DNA from: Congeria kusceri
Taxonomy: Eukaryota; Mollusca; Bivalvia; Myida; Dreissenidae
DNA: 64,000 bases
Reading direction: 5' to 3'
NCBI GenBank assembly: GCA_027627225.1
Contig: CM051025.1
Span: 50,528,181-50,592,180 of the forward strand
The notes beneath the pieces are model-generated. The model did no database searches. It was not told where the DNA came from and saw only the letters and a list, made by a program, of their open reading frames with translations. Of the stretch, positions 13,171 to 25,836 are shown in pieces (position 1 is the first letter of the stretch; every line of letters begins with the position of its first letter). Position numbers and translations under genes: made by a program.

Positions 13171-14430
13171 AGTCTCAACCATATTTCATTTGAATGTGTG
13201 TTAGTTCCTGTGAACGTTATACAATGTTGAATCCGTACAAAGTCTCAACCATATTTCATTTGAATGTGTGCTAGTTCCTGTGAACGTTATACAATGTTGA
13301 ATCCGTACAAAGTCTCAACCATATTTCATTTGAATGTGTGTTAGCTCCTGTGAACGTTATACAATGTTGAATCCGTACAAAGTCTCAACCATATTTCATT
13401 TGAATTTGCGTTAGTTCATGTGAACGTTATACAATGTTGAATCCGTACAAAGTCTCAACCATATTTCATTTGAATTTGTGTGAGTTTCTGTGAACGTTAT
13501 ACAATGTTGAATCCGTACAAAGTCTCAACCATATTTCATTTGAATTTGTGTGAGTTTCTGTGAACGTTATACAATCTTGAATCCGTACAAAGTCTCAACC
13601 ATATTTCATTTTAATTTGTGTGAGTTTCTGTGAACGTTATACAATGTTGAATCCGTACAAAGTCTCAACCATATTTCATTTGAATGTGTGTTAGTTCCTG
13701 TGAACGTTATACAATGTTGAATCCGTACAAAGTCTCAACCATATTTCATTTGAATGTGTGCTAGTTCCTGTGAACGTTATACAATGTTGAATCCGTACAA
13801 AGTCTCAACCATATTTCATTTGAATGTGTGTTAGCTCCTGTGAACGTTATACAATGTTGAATCCGTACAAAGTCTCAACCATATTTCATTTGAATTTGTG
13901 TGAGTTTCTGTGAACGTTATACAATCTTGAATCCGTACAAAGTCTCAACCATATTTCATTTGAATTTGTGTGAGTTTCTGTGAACGTTATACAATGTTGA
14001 ATCCGTACAAAGTCTCAACCATATTTCATTTGAATTTGCGTTAGTTCATGTGAACGTTATACAATCTTGAATCCGTACAAAGTCTCAACCATATTTCATT
14101 TGAATGTGTGTTAGCTCCTGTGAACGTTATACAATGTTGAATCCGTACAAAGTCTCAACCATATTTCATTTGAATTTGCGTTAGTTCATGTGAACGTTAT
14201 ACAATGTTGAATCCGTAGAAAGTCTCTACCATATTTCATTTGAATTTGCGTTAGCTCCTGTGAACGTTATACAATCTTGAATCCGTACAAAGTCTCAACC
14301 ATATTTCATTTGAATGTGTGTGAGTTCCTGTTAACGTTATACAATGTTGAATCAGTACAAAGTCTCAACCATATTTCATTTGAATTTGTGTTAGTTCCTG
14401 TGAACGTTATACAATGTTGAATCCGTACAA
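13171..14430. repeat. 70 bp satellite, exactly 18 copies
   Basis: Eighteen head-to-tail monomers of exactly 70 bp, each starting agtctcaaccatatttcatt, with no indel in 1260 bp. Variation is confined to a few positions: tgaat(g/t)tg(t/c)g, the (t/c)(t/g)ag(t/c)(t/c)c block, and acaat(g/c)ttga. Monomers 1-3 and 8-10 carry the same variant order, suggesting a 7-monomer (490 bp) duplication; later monomers are shuffled. There is no ORF of interest. It is not a CRISPR array: repeats are directly adjacent with no unique spacers. Confidence 0.97.
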
Positions 14431-15420
14431 GGTCAATCAGGAGTACATAACAAGACAGATACTACGTTGAGGTTATTTTAAAATTGTACAATAACAACAA
14501 TATCTTTATTGAATACCACCCAGTAGAATGCACTTTTGCATGTACTGTTTTTGCAATTGACACACTTTGTCTTCTGTAAAAGAAATATATGAACATTTCA
14601 TAAAATTCATTTGATTTGATTGACATTGGTGCCTGTTTCAAATCATGACAAATGTGCATTGTATACGTTCCCGTGAAAAGATCAAAAGAAGTGCTGCCTT
14701 TTCATTCACGTCAGCGGGAACGAACAAAGTTATTAGCATCCTTTAGATGGAATTACTTACATCGCCAAGTAGCGACTAAACCATGATTTATCATTTTAAT
14801 TTATTATCAAATGTTTTGACGAGGTGATTGTGATGCACATAATGTGTTCGAAACACTGACAGTTATCGAGGATGTGTTATGCTATACCACACTAACATAT
14901 ATTTTAAGTAACCAAATGCTAAAATTGGAAAACAAATACTGCTTCTTTCTTTAATTGCAACAAATGTACTTTATAAGCGCAATATTTGGCTTGTAATTAT
15001 TTGAAATATTAACCAATCCATTCTGTTCTAGAATTTAATATGACAAACTCAATTTTGATATGGTATACATATAGAATAAAACTTCGAATATTACGAGTAA
15101 ATATATTCCTGAAAAAGCTGTGTGTTGCTTTGTGTTGGCATAGACCTCCGAATGATATTAAATAATGTTAATCAAATACAGAGAAAATTTAATTGAATTT
15201 CGGAACGGGTTTGTTGAAGTCGGACATTAATTGCATGACTTGTATGAAATACTTTGTGGCATTAACAATGCAAAGAGTAAATATGTTACCGTATTTTGAT
15301 AATATAACTACATATATTTGGGGGGGGGGGGTAACATGTTTATAACAACATGGAATCACAAATAGAAATGCACAGATGTCAGAAATGGACACGGATGTTT
15401 AGTATGGCATTATGCAATCA
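14431..15420. other. Intergenic, no feature seen
   Basis: AT-rich sequence between the satellite and GPCR unit 1. It holds a run of about ten G at 15320-15330 and two short minus-strand ORFs (14462-14659, 15189-15392) without protein-like signature. I found no clear counterpart elsewhere in the window. Confidence 0.6.
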
Positions 15421-15568
15421 ATTTAATGTAACAAAGACCATCTCATAGGTAACATTATCACATGCATATACATGTAGAGTAGTATGATTCAAGAATCAGT
15501 TTGAGAAGATAAACACTTTAAATATTTCAACTTGACGAGGATGCAAAGTTTCGGCAGTTTGTATACTG

Positions 15569-15725
15569 ATGATGATGATGATGATGTTGTTGTTGTTGTT
15601 GTTGTTGATACTGATGATGATGGGGATGATACTGAATATGAGAAAGAGGAGAAGAAGAAGGATTACAGTGATACCGCCGCTGCTGCTGCTATTGTTGTTG
15701 ATTCTGTTGTTGTTGCCGATGCTGA
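15569..15725. repeat. Trinucleotide tract (GAT / GTT / GCT)
   Basis: Runs of gat, gtt and gct triplets, interrupted by an a/g-rich segment. The counterpart at 30957-31120 in unit 2 has the same class of triplets but a much longer gat run. The ORFs on both strands (poly-D/V, poly-N/I, poly-L) are products of the repeat. Confidence 0.9.
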
Positions 15726-16559
15726 TGATGCAAACAGAACTGCCATGTACCAACGAGCAAATATTCGCCAACAGTAACTAAAAATCAGTTTTACTTCAAT
15801 ATTAATAATTAATTATTATATAACGACATAATAGGAGAGTGTGAAAAGGAGAAGAAGGATTACAGTGATACCGCCACTGTGAACAAACTATAAGGTGCCA
15901 AAAAGTTATATCTAAGACAAGTGGCAAAATACTATAATAAAAATAGATAAGCAAAGGTAATTGGCACAAGTTTTGTGAGGCCACTGTCGTTGAATTTATT
16001 AAAAGGATTTTAGCTTACGATGTATATGATTTTTCATTTCCCCTCTTTGTACGTCATCCAAAGGTAATGTGCCTCTTTGCTCAAAAGAACCCGACTATTG
16101 TTTTAAATTTCAAAGTTTTAATATTTTGGTATATAATAAACTTATTAAAACATCGGTTGCGAATATCATAGGGAGGTAAAAGGAAAAAAGGACTTGAAAT
16201 ACGTGTACTTTGACACTGGCTATTGCAAAGTCTCTAAACATTAGTCTGCTTTTTTAAACATGTATCGTATTATGCATGCAGGATTGCACAATGGAGATTG
16301 TCTCAGATTACTTGTAATTTGTTCAATAAATTACTTTCAAGAAGACTAAGCAAATCAGTTCAAAGGAATCAATTTCCTGTGAAAACTCCCCGCGGAACTA
16401 ACATATCTCCTCAATCACGAACTAGCGAAGCCATTTTAAAAACACTCTCTGTTCATTAGATTGCATTTGTCAGAGGGTGGATCGTAAAGTTAACTCTGGC
16501 TACCTTTAAGTGAAGCAAAAAACAGCTGGTGCTCAAAATGGCCGGTTTTGAAAAAAATA

Positions 16560-18640
16560 TTGGATATTTTTTATGGTTTGTACAGCTTTTTTCCCGCTAT
16601 TCATCTCAAGAATATGCTCATGGTGTGGCCCAATATTCCATGTTATCGCGTGTTTTATTTCAATACTATAACTTTTCATATAAAGAAGCTATTGATGGTA
16701 CAATGTGTACAGGTGGTTTGTTAACTTGTATATCTCACAACATTTATTTTCACATTTTTAATAGTTTGAAAACAATTTCATACTATTTTATGACTATCGA
16801 TATGCAGTTTAGCATTACTCGTGCTCAATAGCCAAGTTTGGCACAGCTAGAGGAAATATTCATACTTTAAGGCTGCAAAAACGTAATTTTAGCTCAAAAA
16901 TATTTATGGTGACGACTTTAAGTACAAAATAATAACTGGTAATCAGACATAACCTTAACAAGTACAATGCCCACTATACATATCTGCGTTGTCCTTTGTT
17001 TTTATTATTGGTTTATGATGTTAAAACCTGAGATCTTTTGGTATGGGTATACCGGCCATAAAATACTATGTAGATTAAACCAATTAATTAATTGAATAGT
17101 ATACATGTATAAAAAATATAATTATCTATTTTTCCTTTCTTTTTCATAGTTCTCCAGTTTTATGATACTGCAAGCACCATCATTTTGCCTTAGAAAAGAG
17201 GCTGTTTAATACAAATTGGGTTGTAACACTTTTGCTGTAAATTGATCAATAAAGTTGCTTGAATATCTTGAAGTTAATGTTTCTTTATTAAGTTTAATGC
17301 TAAAAAGAATATGTAAAGAGTATTGACTACACCCCTTTCGGCCGGTAAATAATTGTTATGCATTTCCTGACTGATGATCAAGAATGCTAAATTGTTTAAT
17401 TAAGTAGACCCAATAGCTGGTTAGCCGCCCCGACACAATTAGCATTTAATTTAGCACATTGCCAATCATTGTACTTGATCGCTTTATACATGTATACTGA
17501 TCTCGTTTATTATTTTCTTATGTACTAGTAAATGGGGCAGGTGATAAATGAATAACTTATAAGGGTATCGCATATGACAACTGAAGACTTTGAAATAACC
17601 TAATTTAATTTAATTATGCATTTATATTTACCATGTATTAAGACAATATAATACATGTAAATGGATGATACAATTAACACATACTATGATACTACTTCAA
17701 TACTGAATAGCGAATATTGAACACATTTATTAATTTCATTCACTGATGCTAGGAACCTTTTCAAACACCAGCAGCACATTGTTAGTTCTACTTAATTGTT
17801 TGACTGCTACAGCCAGTGAACAGTTTCCTAGGTATCAAACGTGAATGGACAGAAAGTGGTCACCTGATCATTGCCATTGGAGACTCGCTCGCTGAAAACG
17901 TGAATTAACTTTAAAATTTAATTATTTATATGCAAATCATTCAAATGGATTAATCAATATCTAAATACCTCATAATATAAAATCATTTAAAAAGTTGCAC
18001 TGCGATAATGTGATTTGATAATTCATTAAATTATTATATTAGTTATTTCATATTTTTGTTCATATTCTTTCAATTCAATTAGGTTATTATTAAATTCTCA
18101 AACGTTAAAGTGTAATGGTTTCAACAACGTTTAAACAAAACGATTGAATTATCTAATGTAGATAATGCAGATATGTATATGGATAGATGGACGAACTGAT
18201 TGAGCTGCATATCTGCGAATAAAAGTCCTTGCTTTGCAAACGATAATGCCTGATTACCACTTGTTATTTTGAACTTAAAGACGTCACCAAAAATATTTTT
18301 GAGCTTAAAGTACGTTTGTGCTGCCTTACAGTATGAATATTTGCACTAGAAATTTTAAACGTGGATATTGAGTAATAGTAAGGCTAAACTGCATTATGGA
18401 AAGTCATAAAATGGTATGAAATTGTCTTCCGACGATTAAAAATGCGAAAAAAACGTTGTGAGATCTACAGTTTAACAACACACCTGCACACACTGTACCT
18501 TCAATTACTTTTTTTATATCAAACGTTATAGTCATGAAATGAAACACGTGATTACATGTAATATTGGGCAACAACATGAGCATATTATTGTGATGAAAAG
18601 CGGAAGAAAAGATGTACGAACCATACGAAAACATAAATTA
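16560..18640. mobile_element. Foldback-like insertion with about 400 bp inverted arms
   Basis: 16560-16950 matches the reverse complement of 18245-18640: for example 'atatgctcatg.tgt.gcccaatatt', and 'ctcaaaaatatttatggtgacg' against the opposite strand at 18280-18305. Short ORFs in each arm (16529-16831 plus, 18404-18634 minus) translate to related peptides only because the arms are homologous. Unit 2 has no equivalent between about 32500 and 32555, where the flanks 'ttcattagattgc' and 'acaattaataattgcactgc' lie close together. The interior (16990-18225) shows no transposase. The exact ends and the family are undetermined. Confidence 0.5.
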
Positions 18641-19319
18641 TTTGTTTTATTGACAATTAATAATTGCACTGCAATAGAACAGTGAAGTGCATTTAATCAA
18701 TGCAAACATTTAATTTTTATGCAAAACATTCCGTCAATGGATTATTTTTGAAATATGACTTTAATCGTTTTATATTCAACCATTGGTCTAAAAAAGAAAT
18801 ATGTTATACATATACGTATTTCATAAGTATTGTTGTTAGTTTAAAATCATATCTATCTCAAGTCATAATAGTTAATACATAAAAACACTGGAAATATAAC
18901 TCTAGAATTACAATGAATATATATTTCCATCTGAACGTATGTAGAAGCCCATGAGACATATGTTGTATGTGCCGCTTATAAATTATAAACACATATTTTT
19001 ATAAACTGTGTAATTATAGGCAATACGTAATTGTTGCTTGTATTTACTTCAAACATACAAGTACGAGCATAATGGGATAACGGGCTAATAATCATGTCTC
19101 TGTGGATAACAAATAGTTTAAAAGAGGAGAACACTTATTATAGTACATTTCCTGATAAGCGATGACGTGACATTTATTTTATAATATGCATCAAGTATGC
19201 CAGATTTATCATTGACCTTATTGAGTTTTCTAATGCCTAAAGACGTTCGCAACAAAAAGAAAATAATTCGGTTAATTTCTTCTTTTGCTTCATTTTTTCT
19301 TTATTGCATATAGGTTACA

Positions 19320-20330
19320 ATATACTAATTTCATCTCTAATGTCCATTCAAAATAAATATTTTAATAGTAAAAGTTCATAGAGCACATATAATAATCAAA
19401 AACACACGTATGCAATGTATTTCCAAACAAATTTAGTTCAGAAATGATCCATGAAATATCCCCATTATATTGACACGTTCTTTATGTATGTTAAAACGAA
19501 AAATTAAAAAGGCTACACAGGTACCCTATATGAAATCCAATATTTCCCAAACAAGTTTGGTGAGCCATTCTTTGTATTAATGTTTCGGTGTAAGTATACA
19601 TTGATGCATGTATGTGCGAAATTTTAAGAAAATCTGTTGTTTGGAACAAAATATGCATTTGATACAAATGAAGTCTCAGAAAGCATTATTAGTTCCCATT
19701 TGACACACTTAAATGTCCATTCAAATTCATTATTTAAGCAGTAAATGTAGGTAAAGCGTTTTTATTATCAACATACACATGAATTGCCAAACAAATCATA
19801 TACAAACATATCAGTTGAAAGGACCATAACCTCGTTTGAAAAAAAATTATCCTACATACTTATAACATTGATAAAAATCCAAACTAAAAAAGGGGCTTCG
19901 ACAGGTACCGTATTCCAAACCCAATATTTCCGGGACAAGGAGGGTGACCATAATTGTTTAAGACTGGTTTAGTTTTAGGATATACTGACGCATGTATGTG
20001 GGATCTTTTAACAAAATATGTCGTTTGGAATAAAAGATATTCGTATATCTGATAAATTATGGATGTTTTCACAGGCATATTTAATGCATAATTAACCTCG
20101 TTTAGTGTCCATTACAAGTCATTTGTTAAATGATAACTGTAGATAAAGCGCGTTTTATCATTAAACTGCACTTGTATATTACCAAACAAAACATTTAAAA
20201 AAGACACATTTTAAAATCTCCATCTTTGTTGACTATAAACTCTTTATATTATTCAACATTCTAAGTAACACAAACTGAAAAAAGGCTTCCACAGGTACCG
20301 CATTCAAAATTCATAAGGTCACTGATCTAA
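19320..20330. repeat. Degenerate tandem repeat of about 370-395 bp, roughly 2.6 copies
   Basis: The sequence cycles through the same landmarks: 'gtccatt.caa' at 19343, 19713 and 20107; 'aggtaccc/gtat' at 19520, 19903 and 20295; 'gcatgtatgtg' at 19606 and 19991. Copies are strongly diverged, with indels. The segment is absent from unit 2, where 35175-35200 corresponds to 19220 and the next anchor follows different sequence. No gene is supported; the ORFs at 19784-19972 and 19884-20078 fall inside the repeat. Confidence 0.6.
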
Positions 20331-20984
20331 TACATGTATAAAAGACTAATTGAAGAATATTATAAGCTGATATATTTAAGAAATAATATTGTTACGTCAT
20401 AGTTTGTTTTCGAATAACCCACGGCCGGAAGTTTACGAGATGCGTAGGGATTACAGCTAAATCACGAGTGCGAAAGTTGGTAGGCAAAGTCCTTATATAA
20501 ATGAGTACATTAAGAATGTTTTCTCGTCTATGTTGCTATAGTTTTTGAAGGTTTATTCGTGTGTAGGAAATTACGCTGATCGTATATGAATATTTATATG
20601 AGCATACGCAAAGGTCACTATCAGGCTAATTAACCTATTAACACACACGTGTTCTGCAGTCAGTAAAGGTATACAAGACCTAATTTAGTAAGCTGTCAGA
20701 TCGTGATTTCAAAACAAAAGACATGTAGCAACATAAACATATCATTAGTGATATTTATATGAACTAGTTATTTATAGAGATGTTTGAATTGGTTATGTAC
20801 ATTGTTATATAATTGTTTTAATGGCCAAATATCGTGCGATTTGATGGACAGCATTTTCACACTTAATTGTCAATGTTTATTTTGCAATCTTAAATGAAAA
20901 TCTTTATTTTAGCATTGGCAACCATGCATACAAATAGCTAGTTTGAGCTACATGGTTGTATGTTGAGCTTTTATTAACACGTTG

Positions 20985-20992
20985 TGACGTCA
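20985..20992. promoter_or_regulatory. Perfect CRE palindrome in a block conserved between units
   Basis: TGACGTCA lies just after a conserved block (agctacatggttgtatgttg) about 3.5 kb upstream of the intact receptor. The paralogous position in unit 2 (36876-36883) keeps the same eight bases while neighbouring bases differ. This is a candidate CREB/ATF site and possibly marks a distal promoter; no transcription start is visible. Confidence 0.3.
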
Positions 20993-22407
20993 GCACACGT
21001 ACCAGATGAGTAGTCTGAAGCAGGTCAATGACGTAAGGAACTTATTTGTTTCTTATGGAAATTTGGATCTGTATTTGGGAAGAAACACGTTTCGCAATTT
21101 GGCTGAAAGAATGCGTTCACAAACATGTAATGAAATTGCGCGTAATGTCATTATATTTATCACCACTTTTTAAATATTAAATATCATTACTTTTAAGCAC
21201 TTTTAAATTTGTAACTGTCATGCGTTTCACACAAAAGAAAAATTCACAGACATGTGATATAAAGTATTACCTTTATAATTACCGCTGGAAAAATATCGGT
21301 TGATGTTTGTTTAAAGTACAAGCTACTAAGAAGAAATACCAAAAGTTTTGCCATGGGTTCAGCATTAAGTATTATCAAACATATACTCGTATATTGCAGA
21401 CCTTGGATGGTTTGCTGACTGACTTAATCAGAACGAAACGTGCAATTTCCGTATGTATGAAGTTATTGGGAAGCGAATGTCACTGAATCACATTATCCGA
21501 TGGCCATCAATTTGTATAATTCAGTGAGCGGTAAGCTTGATTACATGTAAAAGATCTGACAGTAGTTTATCGATACAAACTACTCGTATAGTACTCCTGC
21601 TATTAGCAACTTCATTGACACATTCGACTATTGGAAACAAAAGTCACTTGGAATTATATCGGAGATGTGAAAATGAAATACAAATGTAGATCTACAAGTT
21701 GTTCATCGTAAAATATAAGTTTGAATTAACTTAACAACGTATTGCGTGCATTAATACCGTCCGCAATGGATGTTATGTTTGAATTGAACTATAAATTATG
21801 CAACATTTGAATAAGCGTTCGAGGTGAGTAATCAACTGTGTTGCGATAATAACATGTAAAGGCGAAAAACCAGTGTGATTATTTGATGTCTAGAGTCATA
21901 TACAAGCAGTGTATTCTGACATTAAGATATGTTAGAGGTGCATGAAAAGATGAAAAAAGCGCAGTTCACGAAATATTATATGATGGAACATGGATAAATC
22001 TCGCATATCGGAAGGTCTTCAGTTATGGTAATTTTGGAATTTATATCTCTAAAATGTTGGAACCGATTTCTGTCTGCTTAATCATTGGCAAGCATCCATA
22101 ATATCCACGTCAAATAGTTATAATTATGTTTAAAATGTAATGGTAATGGTATCACCGATAGATTTCATATTTTGTCAGCATTGGTTTTTGGAAACCAATC
22201 TAATTTTTAAAAAAGTTGCTATTGTTGTCATATATTCTATTGACAAACATTTATAATATTACTCTTTCGATTATTTACTTGAAATTTCCTTTAACAAATT
22301 AGTGATGCAATCTGTCAGAAAAGCAAACAATACAACATTTATTGTTCTGAAACATGTTTCAGTCAATATCAATTCTAATTGAGTCAGTGTTAATATGTAC
22401 ATTGCAT

Positions 22408-22693
<286 letters not shown>

Positions 22694-24540
22694 ATATGCA
22701 TATACACATATCTATACCTAATAATTGACTTATTCAATTTCCCTTGAGCTATAACTCGCGCAATGTTAACCTATCATCATCGACGATGAATTATACAATT
22801 GTAAATTAGTGAACAATGATATGCCACAATTACACTGCAATTGACGTGAAATTTTCATGCTCATTTTCATGGCGAACATATACATTCGTGCAATATTTGG
22901 TTTCTATCAGACATCAGGGCTCGTATTCACAAAGCTCCTTAGATAAAACAGAAGTCAATTTCAGAAGTTTATAAACGTATTTGTGTGTGTGGCTGTTTCA
23001 TGGAGAGCTCTTTTGATATTGAAATCAAACTAGAAAATATTATTTAGATGTTTCAAATGTGACCCTTCTGTAAATATAAATACGTATTCATGTTAAAGCC
23101 CATATATTATATGAAAAAATGTATATGTGCGAATAATTAACGTAGATCTATTTGCGAATTACCTCGATTTCCGAACTACCCAATTTAAACACATTTTGTC
23201 ATGACGACGCGAATATCTACCAAGACGTTAAAACTATAAATTTCATTAATTGGTCCGATGCATGTATACACCAATAACTGCTGTCTTTCTTGTTCCGGGT
23301 TTAAACAGTTTTAAGATTTTTTAGCCTTACTACAATCTATAGACAGCGTTCGTGATATTAACTAACAAGCAATATAAGCCATATATGTTATTTAAGCTGC
23401 TGCTTTCAGAATGCAACATTCAATGGAAAAAATGTCAACGACAGCGTTAAATGATTACATTTATTTAAATGTTACATACATAGAAATGATCTAAGAGCTC
23501 ATTGCTTGGCAATACCAAAAACTGACATTTTAATTGAATTTCCTGAAATAATAATTCCATACAATTTACTATCACATTTGTTATCGGATGATTGACATTT
23601 ATTTCACGTTTTCCGTTCCTCGTTCTAATTATTGTTCCAATATAAATATTGCATCTCATGGTATGTAATTTTATTTTCAGATTGCACAAGGTATATCATA
23701 CAAAGCCAACTAAAGAAGAAAATCATGTAAACCAGGATTCGAAATATTAAAAAGACATACTCGATTTGTGATCAAATAACGGAGGCAACAAGTGGGCATA
23801 TCCAGTACCCAAGGACGTGTTAAAACATAAATCTTACCCCATAGCATATGTGATTTGTTGTAAAATGCAAGGACAGCAAGTATGTTCATGTAACTACATA
23901 ATATTTACAAGAGCTTTTAACATGCACAATGGAGTCATAGTGAAATATACAGACGAAAATACGTCCATCGTCTGTAAAACACAATTTTATAAAGAAGATG
24001 ACAATACTCAATACATCATTCAAACTTTCCCATGGAACCGATAAATCCAACAGGAAAAGGAAGCCCCATCGGAGCGGTTATTTCTAAAGAGACATAGAGT
24101 AGACATCAGATCAACTGATTTGAAAGAAATAGCAACATATACATCAGAAAATGGAGTATATTCACATTTCTGTGTATTTTTTACGCTTCCAGATAACATA
24201 TTTTAAAATTTGTATTGTCCAGACAAATGGTTTATTTATATCTGTAGTACTTACCACAGAAGCAATAGAAGTGATACGCTTTACATAAGCAAATGACATT
24301 AATGGTATACTGATATATATAATCAGGATCTTTTCATTACAGAATATTCGTATGACCTTTATAAATAGATGGACGTGTAAATCGTTTAAATATCTACAAG
24401 AAAAAATATGATTAACAACAGTTAAACTAGCTGTGTTTAAAGTAAAACAGCAAACAAAACAAAGGCGAATGACTAAACAAAACATATTAGCCAAATGCGT
24501 TCTCTGTTGATTAGCTGGTTAAAGGATTATCATTTACAAT

Positions 24541-25836
24541 ATGTCTAATAAAACGGAGAGCCACTACATGGAGTTATGGATGTACAAGGCGGGTGTCCTC
24601 ATCTGGAAGGTAGTTCCACCTATACTCATCTTGCTCGGAACAATCGGGAACAGTCTCTCCATCCTTGTCCTAACGCGTCGCTCCATCCGGGTGTCCACTA
24701 CGGCGCTCTTCTTAACGGTTCTTGCGTGCTCCGATCTGCTAGTGCTATATTCAGGCCTTCTGAGACAGTGGTTAATATATTTGTTTGAAACTGACGTTCG
24801 ACATGTAAGTGAGGCGGGATGCAAGATAAACATGTGGTTAGTGTACAGTTCTCTTGATTATTCCGCCTGGATCCTTATAGTAGTGACACTGGAACGAGTG
24901 GTTTCCGCTTGGCTGCCCCATCGCGCTAGGAATTTGTGCAATAAAAGAAGTGCAGTCGCCTTTCTGATAGCAGTAGGTGTGTTAATATTGGCCCTGAACT
25001 CACATATGTTATATGGCATGGGTTTTAAAATATCGTACGATGCCAACAATAATCCATATGTGAACAAGTGCATACCAATCAGTAACAGTTACATTGTTTT
25101 CTTTAACAAAGTCTGGCCGTGGATCGATTTATGCGTGTTCTGTGTTATTCCTTTTGCTGTTATAGTAATAGGAAACGCATTGATAGTATTTAAAGTGTTG
25201 CAAAGTCAAAAGAAAACCAAATCAACGGTTGCACCCACGAATTCACCACCTAAGTCACATAGTCAGCACCAGAGCAACAGTCATCATGGGAAACAATCAT
25301 CCATGACAGCTATGTTGTTTACGCTAAACATAGTTTTCCTCGTGAGCACTTCACCGGTGAGCATCTATAACATCGGATATGCGGGCTGGGCGACGGAAAC
25401 TTCAGATGCCAACATAGCGAAGTTAGATTTCTGGTGGGCAGTCGTTAACATGTTTATGTACACCAACAACACTCTTAACTTCTTATTGTACTGTCTTAGT
25501 GGGACTAAATTCAGACGAGAGGTTATTAGGCTGTTCTCTCGGATAAAGGGGCCACGTGTCAACGATTTAAAGCCGGGTCAGAGTAATTATACAAGAACAA
25601 GATTTGACACACACTCCAAAAGTCCTTTAGCAACGCCGAACATGTCAACAAATTTAAAATATAGCCGTTCAACCGTAGAAAATGACAAAAACCATGCAAT
25701 CATTGTTGGTGGCAGCCGGAACCTTTTGCATCCGAATATGGCGTTTGAAATAATAAACAGTAAGAAGAATGTCGGTGTTCGGAGTGATACTGTAGACAAA
25801 ACCATTGAAGTACAATCAATTTCGTCCGATGTGTAA
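24541..25836 (+). CDS. Rhodopsin-class (class A) G protein-coupled receptor, neuropeptide-receptor-like
   Basis: A complete single-exon ORF of 431 residues encoding a seven-helix plasma-membrane receptor. Landmarks: N-glycosylation sequon N3-K-T5 and no signal peptide; TM1 about 19-44 with GN37; TM2 about 52-75 with LACSD65; conserved C94 before TM3 and C177 in the second extracellular loop (expected disulphide); E118-R119-V120 in place of DRY; TM4 135-158; TM5 with P204; a basic, His/Ser-rich third intracellular loop 221-255; TM6 with P272 but no CWxP; TM7 ending N313-F-L-L-Y317 in place of NPxxY; helix 8 GTKFRRE; then a Ser/Thr-rich tail of about 100 residues. The form resembles lophotrochozoan FMRFamide/TRH-receptor-like expansions. 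Ligand and G protein cannot be told. ATG 24541 is chosen because the region just upstream and the start are shared with the paralogue. An upstream non-coding exon is possible. Confidence 0.93.
   Translation: MSNKTESHYMELWMYKAGVLIWKVVPPILILLGTIGNSLSILVLTRRSIRVSTTALFLTVLACSDLLVLYSGLLRQWLIYLFETDVRHVSEAGCKINMWLVYSSLDYSAWILIVVTLERVVSAWLPHRARNLCNKRSAVAFLIAVGVLILALNSHMLYGMGFKISYDANNNPYVNKCIPISNSYIVFFNKVWPWIDLCVFCVIPFAVIVIGNALIVFKVLQSQKKTKSTVAPTNSPPKSHSQHQSNSHHGKQSSMTAMLFTLNIVFLVSTSPVSIYNIGYAGWATETSDANIAKLDFWWAVVNMFMYTNNTLNFLLYCLSGTKFRREVIRLFSRIKGPRVNDLKPGQSNYTRTRFDTHSKSPLATPNMSTNLKYSRSTVENDKNHAIIVGGSRNLLHPNMAFEIINSKKNVGVRSDTVDKTIEVQSISSDV

Noticed and set aside
13171..14430. CRISPR-like regular array
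   Set aside because: Monomers are directly adjacent with no spacers, and the context is a eukaryotic genome.
15496..15781. Poly-Asp/Val, poly-Asn/Ile and poly-Leu ORFs
   Set aside because: Products of trinucleotide repeats in several frames; the paralogous tract at 30843-31214 behaves the same way.
23675..23690. Possible splice acceptor 'ttttattttcag' shared with about 39235
   Set aside because: Only a pyrimidine-rich CAG. The receptor ORF is complete without it and no exon can be defined.
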